From Cucumis sativus (taxonomy: Eukaryota > Streptophyta > Magnoliopsida > Cucurbitales > Cucurbitaceae), in assembly GCF_000004075.3 (NCBI RefSeq), contig NC_026660.2, positions 29,825,498 to 29,889,497 on the forward strand: a stretch of DNA of 64,000 bases. The letters are read 5' to 3'. The notes under the pieces were generated by a model, which saw only the letters and a list, made by a program, of their open reading frames with translations, did no database searches and had not been told where the DNA came from. The translations under genes were made by a program, and so were the position numbers. Numbering within the stretch: the stretch's first letter is position 1; each line of letters begins with the position of its first letter. Shown here piece after piece: positions 21,294 to 35,554 of the stretch.

Positions 21294-24200
21294 CAAACCA
21301 CTACCAAATCACAAACATAGATATAACTGAATGTGTCCAAATTAATTGAAAAAGTTTCAAGAAAAACAAGAAGAGAGACTACAAAGTCCGAAGAAAAATA
21401 CTTTTGTTCTGATACAGCTTCTTATACTAAATCAACTAGGAGAACTAAGATCTTGTTCTAAAATCTAAAATTACATTTGGCAACCATTTCCCTTTTGTTT
21501 CTAAAAACCAAATCAAGAAACACCTTTTCTACCCTCTAAAGCTTGAAAATTGTAATAAAAAACTCACCATTCGGAAAATACATCTTAATCATAGTTAATT
21601 ATTTACTTCACTAATGAATATAGTAATTATTGTTAGTCAAATAAAAGAAAGATTAAATAATAAAAGAAATGATTCTAAAAGAAAGGATGAGGGAAACTCT
21701 AATTTACGGACTTTTGGTACCATCAAAAGTAGTTTATCACTTGGAGTTGCGTAATGGATTAAGATTTTGTTTTTTTTTCCTATCACCAAACAAACGTGTT
21801 AAATTACTTTTATTAATTCTTCTCTTTATCTTATTATTATTATTTTCTTTAATATTAACTAAAAAAAATTCAAGAAAGCAATTATCACCTCCCACGATAA
21901 AACTATTTATAAAATTTTATCAAATCATAAACACTAAATTCTAAAAATCATAAATATAAGGAATATGAAGTTGTACTAATATAATGATTTGTTTACGAGT
22001 ATTTCATAAATAAAAATGTGGTATCTCAAAAAACATATTCTTTTTTATTTTTGAAAATAATATGATAGGGCAAATAGAAAGGTGACATGAGAACTCATAG
22101 ACATGGACCAATTTTATTAAACATGTGATGCATATCATTATATATACTCTTTCATTTATTTAATATTTATGTTACATCAAAGATGAATGGATTCATTCAA
22201 AGAATTTGAGGAAGAGAAATTTAGTCCACTTATATATGGCTAACACCTCATCTTTTCATTTCTCTTATTCTATTTTACCGATCAGATAAACATCGATTCC
22301 ATCTTCTCCAATCTTCAACATCAATCTTGGGTATTTTTTTTTTCTTCTTTTAATCCAATTCGAATTTCTTTTATAGAATAATACCATATTAAATAAATAT
22401 GAGGTTAAATCTCAAAATTGATTGGTAAGAAGAAGCATAATTACTATATATATATATATATATATATATAATTATAAAGAGTGTAATTTTTTTTAAATCC
22501 TCATTTATTTACATCTTTAATTTAAAAAAATGGCAAACAACCCATACAACATTAGCTTGAAGCTGCAACCAACTAAAGTTTATCCAAACCATTCATTCAA
22601 TCAAATGTATAGAAAGGGGGACTTGAAAATAAAAATATACAATGATGATTTCATCTTAATGGTACTTATTTTAAACACGTATTCTTATGTAAAGCTATAT
22701 TAAAATTACATTTCGGTCGTAATCACAATTATTGCTAACTTGAAAATTAAGCCTTACACTCATAATTAACTTAAATACACCAACATTATCACGAGCTTTG
22801 GAAATTATTTAAGTCTATCGTTAATAGAAAATCTAAAATCATTTTAGAAAATAATAAACCACAAAAAAGTTCAATCAATAATATATATATTAACGATAAG
22901 AATATACATATGATTGACATATTCACATCTTTAACATTTACTTAATATTCATATAATACCACTTTTCTCAAATTTTATCATATGATTTCATCAATTTCAT
23001 TAAGTTGCATGGGATACATTTTAATTTTTTTTTAATGAATAATCATCTAAGTTTGGAGTGCAATGTAATGAAGTTGAAAGTTCTTTTTTAATATATATCA
23101 AAATTATATTACCTTTAAGAAATTCATGATCAAAGTTGATATTTTCTTTGAAAAAATATAGATTGGTTGTCCTCGTTGTGGATTTGGCTTGTGTGGTTAA
23201 AGCTTCCTTTAGGCCTACAAGTACTTTCGAGATTGACCTCAAGAGTACGTGTATAGGTGTGACACCTAGGTGTGAAGCACTTTTTAATGTCTAAATTAGT
23301 ACACAACTAAGTACTCAGAGTATTACTTACCTATCTAAGTGGCAGAAAGAAATTCTATTGAAGTTTGTCGTCCGACATTCTTTTGGTACATATGTCATAT
23401 TGACAATGTCATTCCTAAGTTTGTAGTCTTGAGGTCGTAGGGTTTCACTAAGCTCTACTTGAACATTATATGCTTTTGACAATAGGAATTATGCTTAGAC
23501 CCTACAACTCAAAGCTTTGACGACATAGATTACGAAAAATACATTGATTCTTATTCATACTTCGAAAGTGCTACACGCTTGAACCTTGCATGAAAATAGC
23601 AATCGTACAAATATATATTTGACCTAAAAAATTATTCTAAACTTCACTCTTTTGTTTATGCAAAAAAAAAAAAACTTGATGAACTCTTCAACTAAAATGC
23701 AACAATGTCATATATTATTAACTCCTAATTTTCAAGACATCACATCTCTTCAGAACTCAATTACACAACCCTCAAACAATCTCTATATACTCCATCATCT
23801 ATAAAGAATTGTTCTCTCTTAAATTTCATTTGGAATAATATATTTTTATTCATCTTGATCTGACAACCTCATTGAGTTGTCACTTTGAAATCTCAAAATT
23901 GTATACTTTTACTTTTATGATTTGATGTATTGATATACAAAAATACCACGTGAAGCAAATTGAATAGATAACATCAATACTAAACCCATCTTTTTAAATT
24001 ATCTCATTGTATGTTCATTCTTAATTTACACTTGAAAGTTCTGTGTTTGCCTCTAAATTTATATTCATATCTAATTTCATTTTAATTCTAATATGTTGCC
24101 TGCTTTCTTGGTTACATTATTATAAAAAAACTAGAAGCTTGTTACAAAATATGAACAATAATGTATAATACATTAGACAACCAGACATTATTTATGTCAA

Positions 24201-24486
24201 ATCCAATCTGATGACAAAAATCAAAATAAATATATTAATCAATCACACAGCTTAGTATATAAAACAATACGTTAATACACAGTTTTTTTATTCATGATTT
24301 AATACACAGTACACACATAAAAATCAATAATTTTAAGAGTAATTGCCATCTACTTTTACTCTTATTTATATTTGAAAAAAGTAATATATAATAAGTACGA
24401 AAATAAATTCGATACAAATAAAAATTACAAAATCCAAAAGGTTTTAATATTGTCATATTATTACAGAGAAAATGGATGAGATGAGA
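21294..24486. other. intergenic region inside the dioxygenase cluster
   Basis: No intact gene seen. It has a (TA)n tract at 22445-22470 and a patch at about 23160-23620 with more balanced composition and no open frame, which may be an old transposable-element remnant. ORFs here are AT-rich and unrecognised. Confidence 0.45.
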
Positions 24487-27400
24487 TTAATAAGTAGAAG
24501 ATGGATTGGGTGGATGAGTCGTAGGGATTTTCATTCTTTCCAAATGAGATTTTCCATTGAAAGATTGTGTGAAAAAGTCCTTAAAATAATCCTCCATGAT
24601 AATGTTTTTAAACAAAGGTGGGTTTAGTTGAGAGGCAGTGAATGGCGCAATCTCACCATCAAATCTTGGATTGTAAAATACTGCAATTGACATTCTTTCC
24701 TTCTCTGAGTTCACTGTTGCTCTGTGTTCAATGCTGTTGTAAAGCCCATTGCTTATTATCTGAAAAACTCAAACAAACATTATTTTCTAACTTCCAACTC
24801 CCATCGGTATTCAATTCAAATATATTTTCAAAAAATATTTAACAATTTTTTTTAGTATAACAGTTGTGAGGATGATCATCAAAGGTATCAATCCTTTAAC
24901 TAATTTTAAGAAAGAAAGTCATATGACAATGTCAATTGAAACTAAAGGAATAATTCTAGAAAATGGCAGCCACAAGTACTCAAGTGCAGTTGATTTTAAC
25001 AAATATTATTAACATTCAGATATGAATGCAAGCAGTTACATGAAATACTTTGAAATAGAGGATAGAGATTGGGACAAATTAAAATTGAAGAGGTCAATAT
25101 ATTATAGACGTGTACAATAGAAACCTTCCAGAAAGTTGTGTTACAAAATTCAAATTGAGTAAGCACTTTTATGATACATACTATATGGGACCATGAAGTT
25201 TTAAAAGCTTCAGCTTTCTTTTTCCCTTTTTAAATGGTGTTACTACAAAACTTTCAACAACTAATCAATTACACTCCACCCCCCACCACCCAATAAAAGA
25301 CGTGCATCAATTTATTCCTTTGATGTCTTTCAAAACGATAATATCATTTGTGATGTTCATTTTCATCCACTTATACAACTTTCAAGTGTTTTCAATCATA
25401 AGTTGTCACATATTGAAAATTTGCTTTTGTTAAGAAGGGTATGAAAACTAAAGGTGTATTAGAAAAAAAATTAGCATGTTTAAAAGTTTTTTTTGTTTTG
25501 TTTGAGTCAATCAGAAGAGAGTTTGAAAATTAGTTGTAATAAGAATGAGATATGTGATAGTGTGAAAGTAAATGTGAAACCTCGATGATATCTCCAAGGT
25601 TGACAATGAAGGCATCTGGGATGAAACTCACTGGGAACCAAATGCCATCTTTCTTAACTTGGAGTCCTTCCACTGCATTCAGTTGGTTCAAGATGGTGAG
25701 CCCTGATGCATCCGAGTGCGGCCTTAGTCCGACCACCAACTCCGGTGATGGGCATGGCGGATAGTATGACATCCTTATGGCCTCCATTCCATCTTCGAAC
25801 AACCCCTTCAACTTCCTCACCTCTATATTCAAATTTCCCGCTATCATTCCAAACAATGTCATAGCCATCTTTCTCGTCTCTTTCAAGTACGACTCCAACG
25901 CATTTCTATAACCACAAATAACTTCAAAATTAACCTTTTCAATTAGGTTCTTACTTGGGTTTTGTTTGATAAATTATTTAGGTCTCTTATTTTGTAAAGG
26001 TTGCATTTTTTTTAATTCATGCCGATTTTGTTTCTAATATATTAGAGGCATACATAAGCAATGTAACGTTGGATTGAGTTTGCAAAAACGAAACTATCAG
26101 TTCAATATGTAAAGTATAACTCAAAATGGATTGAGTTTAGGGTTTTTTTCTTTTTCATCTCACAAAATTTTATATTATTTTTTAATATGCAAAGTAAAGA
26201 AAATGTATAATTCAAAGTACGGACACATATATATATGCTATATATTCAAATTCAAAAGTTTAAATTCAAATTTATAATAAAAAAATAGAAATAATATTTT
26301 AATATATATTATATACATAATCGGGTAGAGTTGGGTCAACCCGACCGACTCATACCTTATTTGCATGATCCGGCTATCCGACTCAATTTTTTAAATGTCT
26401 CCAATTTTCTAACTCAATTCTTATTATCTGGATTGATTTGATTATGGATTTGCCTCTAATTTCACAAATTTTCTATAGTGAAATTATTTTTTCAGATTTT
26501 TGAAAATATGAGAAGAAAGTGGATATTGAAACAAAGACACTTGTGGACAACAACCAAAGTTATATCAATATGGGTCTCTTTTCTTTATTATTATTATTAC
26601 TCTAAATTTTTTTTTATTATGCTTATTTTCAAACCATTTTTTGTTTAAGTAAGTTTTTTCTTTTTCAAATAAACATTTAATTTGAATTCTCTACTAAATT
26701 AAAAAAAAATATAGAAAGCTTTTAGTTTTCAAAACTTATAATAACATAACAACAAAACCAACTCCAAATTATTATTTAAATATAAGCTTTAATTAAAAAT
26801 AAAATATAGGAGTGTTTCAAAAATAAAAATAAAAATAAAAACATTTACACTTTATAGAAAAAACCACTAAAATAGAAAATTGATTATTACATAAAGGTAA
26901 ATAGTTTTGTTTTGTTTTTCTTTTTATTTTTGACAAATTTTCTAATATATATATAATATATATTCGGAACAAAGTGAACACCATAAATGAAAGGTAAAAG
27001 GAGGACCTTAAGTATAAAGGGAGGCAGGGAAGAAGATGAGGTTTCCTTCTTGAAAGAGGATTAGTAATGATGTAAACTCTATCTCCCCAATCAAGTTTCT
27101 GTTCCATACTTCTAACCACTGTTCCATAACCCTCAACTTCTCCACTCTTCATACCATATTTCATCTTCTCCTCTAATGGAAGATCAAAAAATCCTTCAAC
27201 CTCATGCTTTAGCTCTCCCAACAATGAAAAACTAACCCCATGGTTCACCAACTAAAAAAATAAAATTACACAAGTCAATTCAATTCATACATACTACATC
27301 ATATCACTGGTAGAGATTATGTACACGTCTCGTTACCTGAAACAATCCCCATTCTATGCAAGCGGAGTGAAGTTTGAGAAGCTCCGAACGAGAATATTGA

Positions 27401-27549
27401 GGCGAGAGTAATCTACTCATATCAATGATTGGAGGAGTAGGGAAGGTGGAAGGATCAGAGGTAGTAGAAGCCTCTTGATCCAAACGAATGAAGTTTTGTG
27501 GGATTGTGATTTTTGTGCTCTTTTCTACAAGTTCTTTTACGCTAATCAT
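24487..27549 (-). CDS. 2-oxoglutarate/Fe(II)-dependent dioxygenase, SRG1-like
   Basis: Soluble oxygenase of the DOXC class, 351 aa, exons 27549-27337, 27251-27007, 25905-25581, 24759-24487 (minus strand), intron phases 0, 2, 0, all GT-AG. The N-terminal DIOX_N region has PPIIDMSRLL and LHSACIEWGLFQLVNHGVS. The catalytic jelly-roll has the iron ligands His216 and Asp218 (HSDASGLTIL) and His273 (SIEHRATVN), with Arg283/Ser285 (RMS) for 2-oxoglutarate. YYPPCPSPELVVGLRPHSD is diagnostic. Relatives include SRG1 and codeine O-demethylase-like enzymes; they hydroxylate or demethylate small molecules, and the substrate cannot be deduced here. A TATA box lies about 100 nt upstream. Intron 2 is long (1101 nt). 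It is the only complete minus-strand member of the local family and is closest to the decayed fragment at 21.1 kb. Confidence 0.93.
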
Positions 27550-27652
27550 CTTTTCTTTCTTAAATCTCTATACAATGAAAGTTGCCTTTTGGCTTGAGTT
27601 TCAAGCTCTCCCTTCTGTGTTGTGGCATCATCACACACCATACACCCCCATC

Positions 27653-27660
27653 TATTTATA
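27653..27660 (-). promoter_or_regulatory. putative TATA box of the minus-strand dioxygenase
   Basis: TATAAATA read on the minus strand, 104 nt before the ATG at 27549. Good motif and position. Confidence 0.6.
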
Positions 27661-28942
27661 CACATTAAAACAAAAACGATCCAAATGTAACGTTGCCTAT
27701 ACAAATTACTTAACATTAAAGAAAAAAAGATCTAATAGTATGTATGAAAAGAGAGAGAGAGAATAGTAATAATCGTTGATTTGCCAATAAGTGGACTGTA
27801 AAACGATTGGTGTAATGTAAGATTAACCTAAACTTTTTTTCCTTAGAAATAATTAATAATTATGGTAATACAAATAGATTAATGAGTATGTACATAGTAC
27901 AATTTAGGCTGGCTGCACTCATCTTCCTACATGCAACTTTATTCAATCACATAACAAAATAAATGTTGTGACATGATAAATAATTGTCATTGGATTATTG
28001 GATTGAGTTATGTAGACGGATTTTGATTAATTAAGTTGCATTGTCTTGTCGAGTTATTATTATTTTATCAATTTGATAGGAAATACTTAAATTTATTAAA
28101 TAAACATAAATATCATGAAATTCAAATCTTAAATACCAATTAATTACAAACTTTTAAACATAATAACAATCCTAAAAGTAAAACATGATCAAAAGTTAGA
28201 CCCAAAGCCAAACCCTACCAATCACATATGTAATTCTTAATTCAAGTTGTATGCATCTGATATGAAAAAACAAGGTATCTTCTTACTTTTCATAAAATTT
28301 TATTTACAATGTTCTTACTTTTTCACAAATAATATATACACATACTAGTTTCATTGAATTTGTAGCCTTTTAGTCTCTTACTTATTCCCTAATATTAAGA
28401 TATTGTCAAGTAGTTAATGAAATACACCTATCATCTTTTTATAAGATTGCATTTGTTCAACATCGAACAAATTATATACTATCTTATATTATTTATTTTC
28501 TTTTTGGCAAAAGTAATTATTCGACTTACTTCTAAACCTAATTAACACATGTGACACTTTATTTCACTTTTTTCTTTCATCAAAAGCTGAAGGACTATAA
28601 TACAATATCAGGAAAGAATTAGAACCTAAAGAAAAATCGATGGTGAAAATTTGAGGAATAATTACTTTTTTTTTTTTTTAATTTAGAATTGTTTGGAAAA
28701 TTATTATTATTACTACTATTTTTAGTTTTAATTTAAAACTGTTTATGAATATTGTGATTGGACTATATATAAAGAGAATGTTGGTTCTATACTCCTATAT
28801 ATACCCATTGAAATCACTGTGTCTATAAAGTACTTTTGGTCAAGTGACTTTTCTATATATATTGGACTAGTTGATAAGTAAAGAGATCGAGATCGAGGGT
28901 AAGTTGTTGTGATTAACCAAAGTCTAAATTATTAATATTGAA

Positions 28943-28943
<1 letters not shown>

Positions 28944-28974
<31 letters not shown>
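28944..28974. repeat. (TA)n microsatellite
   Basis: About 31 bp of alternating AT bounded by AAAG and CTTT, so the whole tract is palindromic. Confidence 0.85.
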
Positions 28975-28976
<2 letters not shown>

Positions 28977-29403
28977 TTAATTTTATGTATTTGGTTGGAA
29001 ATTGAGAAAATATTTAGATTCATAATTTGAAGGAACTAAGAAGGTAGGGTTGATTAAGTTAAATATCTATCAGTTTTTATGGACACATTTTCTATTGACA
29101 TTATAAATAATCTTTTGATTTGTAAAATAGTCTAATATTAAATTTAAATAAATGTGATGCAAGAAACTTTCTGTCCGAAAAGTTGACAGACTTTAATTTT
29201 AGTTCTTTACTTTGTCTAAACAAGAAAAATAATCAAATAATACATTACAAAGTTTAGTCCTTGGAGTGTTAGTGTGCTTTGATTTTAACCAAACTTACGA
29301 AAAGTTTTAGTTCTATTTTCCATACCTAATTTTCTATTTCCTTCTTTCCTATTTCATGCTATATAAATTTTTTTCATGCGCCAAATTCATAAATGGGATC
29401 TGT

Positions 29404-29432
29404 AATATATATATATATATATATATATATAT
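29404..29432. repeat. (TA)n microsatellite
   Basis: About 29 bp of alternating AT in intergenic DNA. Confidence 0.85.
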
Positions 29433-32400
29433 TGCAAGTTGTTGAGTTTCTTTGATGTACTACATGTCATGCATTGAAAAAGATGTTGTATAGGATAGAG
29501 CTACCCAAAGACTTTTCTTTTTCTCTTTAACTCACAAAATAGATCATTAGAAAGTGATACCAACTCTTACTCACAAATTAAACTTGTGTATTATTGTTTA
29601 GTTGAACTTATATGTTTACGTTGGTGTCATGGTCTTACTTCAATAAAAAAATTTAAACCATATTAAACTCAAGCCATGCAAATAAATTTGTTAGGAATAA
29701 CAAAGCAAATCATTAGTTAGATAATTCTTTTTATAAGATTGTTTTTTTAATTTCTATGCATTTGATAACTTTTTTGTCCATAAAATGCCTATAAATATCT
29801 TCAAAAAAAATAAATATAAATGTCTAAAAATAAGTTTATATAAAATGTTTACATTTTTAATCCAAAGATTTGAAAATAAGAAATCATCAACCAAAATATT
29901 TCTTTTTTCAATAAAAAAAAAAGTAGAAGAGACAGTAATATATATATTTATATATAGAAAAAATGAGAATTTTGTCGATATAATAATTGAATATTAAGAG
30001 ATTTGAACTTTTCACCCCAAAAATAAGTCGAAATAATATTAATTACTGCATGTTTGGCTTAGTTACATATAAAATATATCGTTTTTCTAATAAAATGTTA
30101 TTATAAATTTGTTGTATTCATCAATTTTTCTTCTTCTGTTCAACGGTAACGATGCAATTTTTCTCTATTTATTTGCTAACATGAATAAAATTAAATAAAC
30201 ATTTGTTTGTTTCATTAAAGAGTAGTAATTAAAAGAAAAAAGAAGAAATTATGCATGGTGAACATATTCTTTAAGTGGTATACATTGAACATGCAAACAA
30301 CATATCTTTAATTTCGATTTGACAGTATTGGCTGCATTTGAATAATAACAATAATATCATATTGTATTCTGATTATATTCCTCACTTTAATCAAAACAAA
30401 CATTAACACGAATTTAATTTTTGTGGGAGATACTTAAGTTTAGCCAACATCAAGAATTAATACCATTAGTATTATGAGATAAAAGTGAAAATAATTCTTA
30501 ACACCATCTTCAAAATTAAAAATGATCGTTTTAATTGAATTATGAAAATAATTAAAGGAGATTTTATAATAATTGACCATAACAATAAATAAAGGAAAAT
30601 GGAAATTAAAAGACACGTCGTAATTTTTTAACTATTATTTTTAGTAAATTATTTGATTAATTCTCATAATTTGTTGATATATAATTTTAATTTATTTTGT
30701 AATTTTGTAAACGTGGCCCTTAATGTCATTTTCTTTTAAGTGCTTATACATTCAAATACGAATGGTTCTAATTTCATTTATACACACCAAAAACATCTCC
30801 ACAATATATAAAAAAATACATGTGTGTGTGTATGTTTATGAATGTAAATATATTATATTATAAACTCTTGCTTGAATATATTAAGAAGACTTTACACCAT
30901 CTCCTTTTCACTTTCAATCCATCAACCAGCAATCAATTTTAGGATAGAAAATGGAACTCAAATTAATATTTGCGAGGGACCCATATATTAGAGTAAATAT
31001 TAATAAATTTGTTCAATTTTTAAAAATTAAAATCGAGTAAAAATAACCATTTAGTTTTTGAGCATATATCAAATGATATATGTAAGAAGTTAGTGTGAAA
31101 ATCTATTAAGATTTATTGCATAAATAAATCAATAAACTAATTAAAGATGTAAGATTTAAATAATATAAATTCTACGTTATTAAATAATAAAAAATAGAAG
31201 TACAGTTGAAAGTAGAGGATTAATAATCAAAATAGTATTTACTTTTTAATTATTATTGGAATAATACTAATATAATTTTGGTTTATATAATAATTCAAAA
31301 CAATAATGATGCTTAGGAATTGAAATAAATTGTTTATAAAAATTGAAAAAAAAATTCACGTTAGCATTAGGAATAGGGTTATTAAATTCTACGTTATTAA
31401 ATTGTTTATATAATTTTATCCTATTATTTACTACAAGGGTCACCTATTTATATTTACAAGATCTTGTATTTGATGATATCATGAATTTTTTTACTTTAAA
31501 ATTAATCTTTTCATTTATATACTTATGGTCGATCCCTAATTATCTAACTAATATGGTAGGACTTGATCTCGCATTCCCAATTATACTCTCCTTAGATAAA
31601 GAATTACCGAGTATTCCCTAAACAAATTATCTATTTGTCAACTCTCTTATCTAGGGTTAACTCCTCTTCACCATAGCACCTTGCCCATATGACACATAAA
31701 ATTCAACACATGATTATCACACCATAACTACTCATGAGGCTTCACTAAATCTTCGTTTGTCTAGTGCAGACTTAGATATCAAAGACATAGAGACTCTTAC
31801 TATAGTAATCGAAACCCATCACTTTCTCGACATTTTCAAACGTGAGATAACTATACACCTCTAATATTTTACCAAAATACTTCCCAATGATATATAGAAT
31901 TGAATGAAGAAGTAAATTTTATTCAAATAATACTCAAACTAATATAACAATAATCATAAATTTATTTAGATATATTTACGGGAGAGGAAAAAGAACTGAA
32001 GGGATGGCATAATTAAAGCAAAAAAGAATTGAAAGTTATAATTAAGTTGCTTTAACATTCCCTTCTCCCAACGTTGGTATGCTCACAAATCACATCTCCC
32101 CCACACTAAAAATTTACACCAAATTAAAAACACAACCCTTTCAAAATACAGCCAAAGAACAAATTTATAGTAAAATTTTGTATTTTATAAATATTTTTAA
32201 TAAATTTATCTTTAAGAATAAATCAATTACTTCAAATTTAAAAGGGGTTTAGAAATGGTGAAAACTTGAGGACATAAGTCATTGCTTACGACACCAAGAA
32301 ATTAAGTGAATAATATCCAATGGATCGCAGTCCTCTCTGTTGTGACCACCGGGTAATGGTTCCGCCGGCCGGTTTGACATTTTCTTTCTTTTTCTCTGGA

Positions 32401-35400
32401 CGCATTTTCTCAAACACCGTAGCTCTGTGAGTTTTGTGTGGGCGTGGAGAGTGATGAACCCCACACATTTTGTTGTTTGTCAATGTCTTCTATTTGCTTG
32501 GACTTCTTCATGTTGACAACAACATCTCCACCAAGTCCAGCATATGCTCAATTGTGTCCAGTCAATTGTCTACCTTAGCTTGGACCTGATCTCCTTCTTC
32601 CTACCTTCAAAACGCACGTTCTAAACAATAATGTATATTAAAGGCTTACATATTTTGTATTTTACAATGAGTTTTTTTTTCTTCTTCTTTGAATATTAGT
32701 AGGAACTGTCTCTTGATGAGTTTATTAACTTCTTAACCAACTGAATAATTATCCTTTTCATTCATGGCTTATACATTATTTCATTTAGCTCGTTATTCAC
32801 ATTATTTAACTTCCTATATGTCTACTATTCAATGTCGTGTTAAGCAAGTTAAAACTAATTCAACATAAATCAATCATCTATCACGCTATCTTGATAATTA
32901 ATTAAAGATTTACGTAAAATCACAATCAAAGTGACCGAAAATTCTAAATGTTGAAACGACTAGAGAATTACGATGAAAAATCTTACCTTGATCTTGATAC
33001 CTAGCTATAAATACAACTATATATTTATTGATTAAAACATTATATTTTAAGATGAGTGTTTATAGACAAAGCAATCTAAATTAAAAAATAATTATATCTC
33101 TAATAGTACGAAATTGAACACGTAAATTAAACGTGTATGTAAAACATGGTATAAAAGCAAGATAATTTTGCCAAAACGAATACAATTAAACCAACGGATA
33201 AGTCAAAGCTTTATGACTATAACCGATATTTTGAAATTCAAATCTTTACAAATCTTCAAGATTAAGAAATTGACGAAACTTAAACGTGACAACTTATATT
33301 TTTCTTCGATGAAATCAATTTAACTCTTAAAGTATAAAGACTAAAGATGATTTAACAACACTTTATCAACAAAACCCTAATAGGTAGGATTTGGACCAAA
33401 AAATAAAAAGGTAAATTAATTGTAATAAAGAAGATTGATTTTGTAACAAAAATTGAAGACAACATGTCCAACATTTATAATTTTGTTGGGAAGTGTTTCC
33501 TTTGAAATGAAAACTGCACATTTTTGCTCATCCAAATCATTTAAAATACCACAAAATTAATTTCATTCTCACATATTAAATCCTCATATCTTCAAATTAC
33601 TTGAAACAATACAACACCAACACCTCTATACTTTATTTAAATTCTTTAATTGATCATCAACCATTATTCAAATTAACACATTAAGTAATGGATTGTTGAT
33701 TATTCAATTCATCCATGAATTTTGAGATATAAGGATTATGAACAACATATAATTAGTTGTGTGATAAGAAAATACAGAATATAGGGTTTGAAAAGAGAAA
33801 AAACTAAAATGATAAAGTTGAAAAAAGAAAGAAAGAAAGAAGGAATTATTTGTAGAAAGAAAATGTTGAGTGGACAGAAGGAAAAGACATAGAAGTATAG
33901 GGCACTACCTCCATTTGTGGTGTCCTTTTTGTCTTAGTTTTTCATTTTTCACAATATTGAATTTTGTGTTTTGGCACGTTTTATTTTATAAAAAATGTCA
34001 CATCTACCTTAATAATAATAATAATAATTATTATTATAGTAATAGTAATGATATAATTTCTTTGGGTGAACTTTCATAGTCATGGTCTATTTTGGCACTA
34101 TAATCTAAAAAGTTGTTTCTTATATGTATTCTTCATTTTTTAAAAAAAGAAGAAAAGAAAGGTGTGTATTTGAATTACATTCATTTCCTCAACTACCTCA
34201 ATTATTTAACATTTATTATGATTATCTTCTTTTCAAAAATTACATAGTAAAATTAAGTACAATTTTTTTTATCACTTATTATCATATTTGAATAAAAAAA
34301 ATGATATTGGTTAATTTATGGGTCAAATTCATGTCTGGAGTGTTATATGTTAGGTGTAAAAGTAATTGTAAATTTTTTGGTATTAGATTTTAACCTTTTT
34401 TTTTTTTTTAATTTGTAAAGACTTAAGACAATAATTGATTGAAATAATAGGGACATATCTTATATTTAACCTTTTGATCGGTCTTTGTTTTCTACTTCTC
34501 TAGAAAAAGTATTCTTTTAGTGTAATAATCGTGGATCAAAGTTCAAATCTTTAATAAAGGAGATCATGTACGTATGTATGTGTATATATATATGTGTGTG
34601 AAATAAAAACAAAGAGAATATTTTGTTCATAAAATCAAATTTTATTTAACCAAAATTAATCTAAAATTAATGAATTTGGTAGGAGAGAATTAAGTGAGTT
34701 GATGAGTAATAAACAATAGACTGTATAATTACATTTATTCATTACATTATAATAATGCAATTTTTTTAAATATTAATCAAGAGGTTTGGGTTATCAAGAA
34801 CAAGTCAAAACACTGACGAGCTAATCTCCAAGTAGAGTTTATATAATTAAAAAAACTTAATTCAATAAAGTAAAGATTAATCTCTCCTTAATTATTAATT
34901 ATATCCTAATAGCAAAGTTAGCTTTACTCCACTATTTTAGTAATAATAAAAGTCTTTCAAGGGAAGTTGTCAAAGTCATGTGCTTTGAAAAAAATACATG
35001 AAATCTAATTTAAGCACATGGGGATATTGAGAATAAAACTATAAACCTTAAATCATACTCAACATTGACCAAAGTTATTAATAAATACTTTATTTTGTGT
35101 TGAATAATACACGCTTTATATATATATAATATAAACATAACATAACCAAAGTTCTAACCAAATAAATAAATGCAAAATTATTGATTACTATTGGTTAGAT
35201 AATTAATTATTATAATTAGTAAGTTTTAAAAGAAACGAAAATGGAGATAACTTCAACTAATATATATACCTATATACACACTTAATTCATTATTGATTAT
35301 ATGTATGAATTTTAATTAAACTCATAGTTTGTGATAATGTTAAGAGTCTATATAAATTGGAAAAGAAAAACTATAATTAAGTTATGATATAAAGTTGAGG

Positions 35401-35520
35401 GCAATGGTTTAAAAGGCTATTCCTAATAAGAGTTTGTGATGTGATGAGGGAAGGAAGGAAAGAGAAATGTTACGACGTCCCTTCGTTGAATTTTAAATGG
35501 AAGCCTAATGGGCTTTCAAA

Positions 35521-35554
35521 ATTGGGCTTGCAAGAAGCTTGAGACAAGCCCAAT
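35521..35554. repeat. perfect 10-bp inverted repeat with TGGGCT boxes
   Basis: ATTGGGCTTG (35521-35530) and CAAGCCCAAT (35545-35554) are exact reverse complements with a 14-nt spacer. Both arms contain the TGGGCT/AGCCCA motif known as site II in plant promoters. Another TGGGCT lies just upstream near 35508. Confidence 0.7.
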
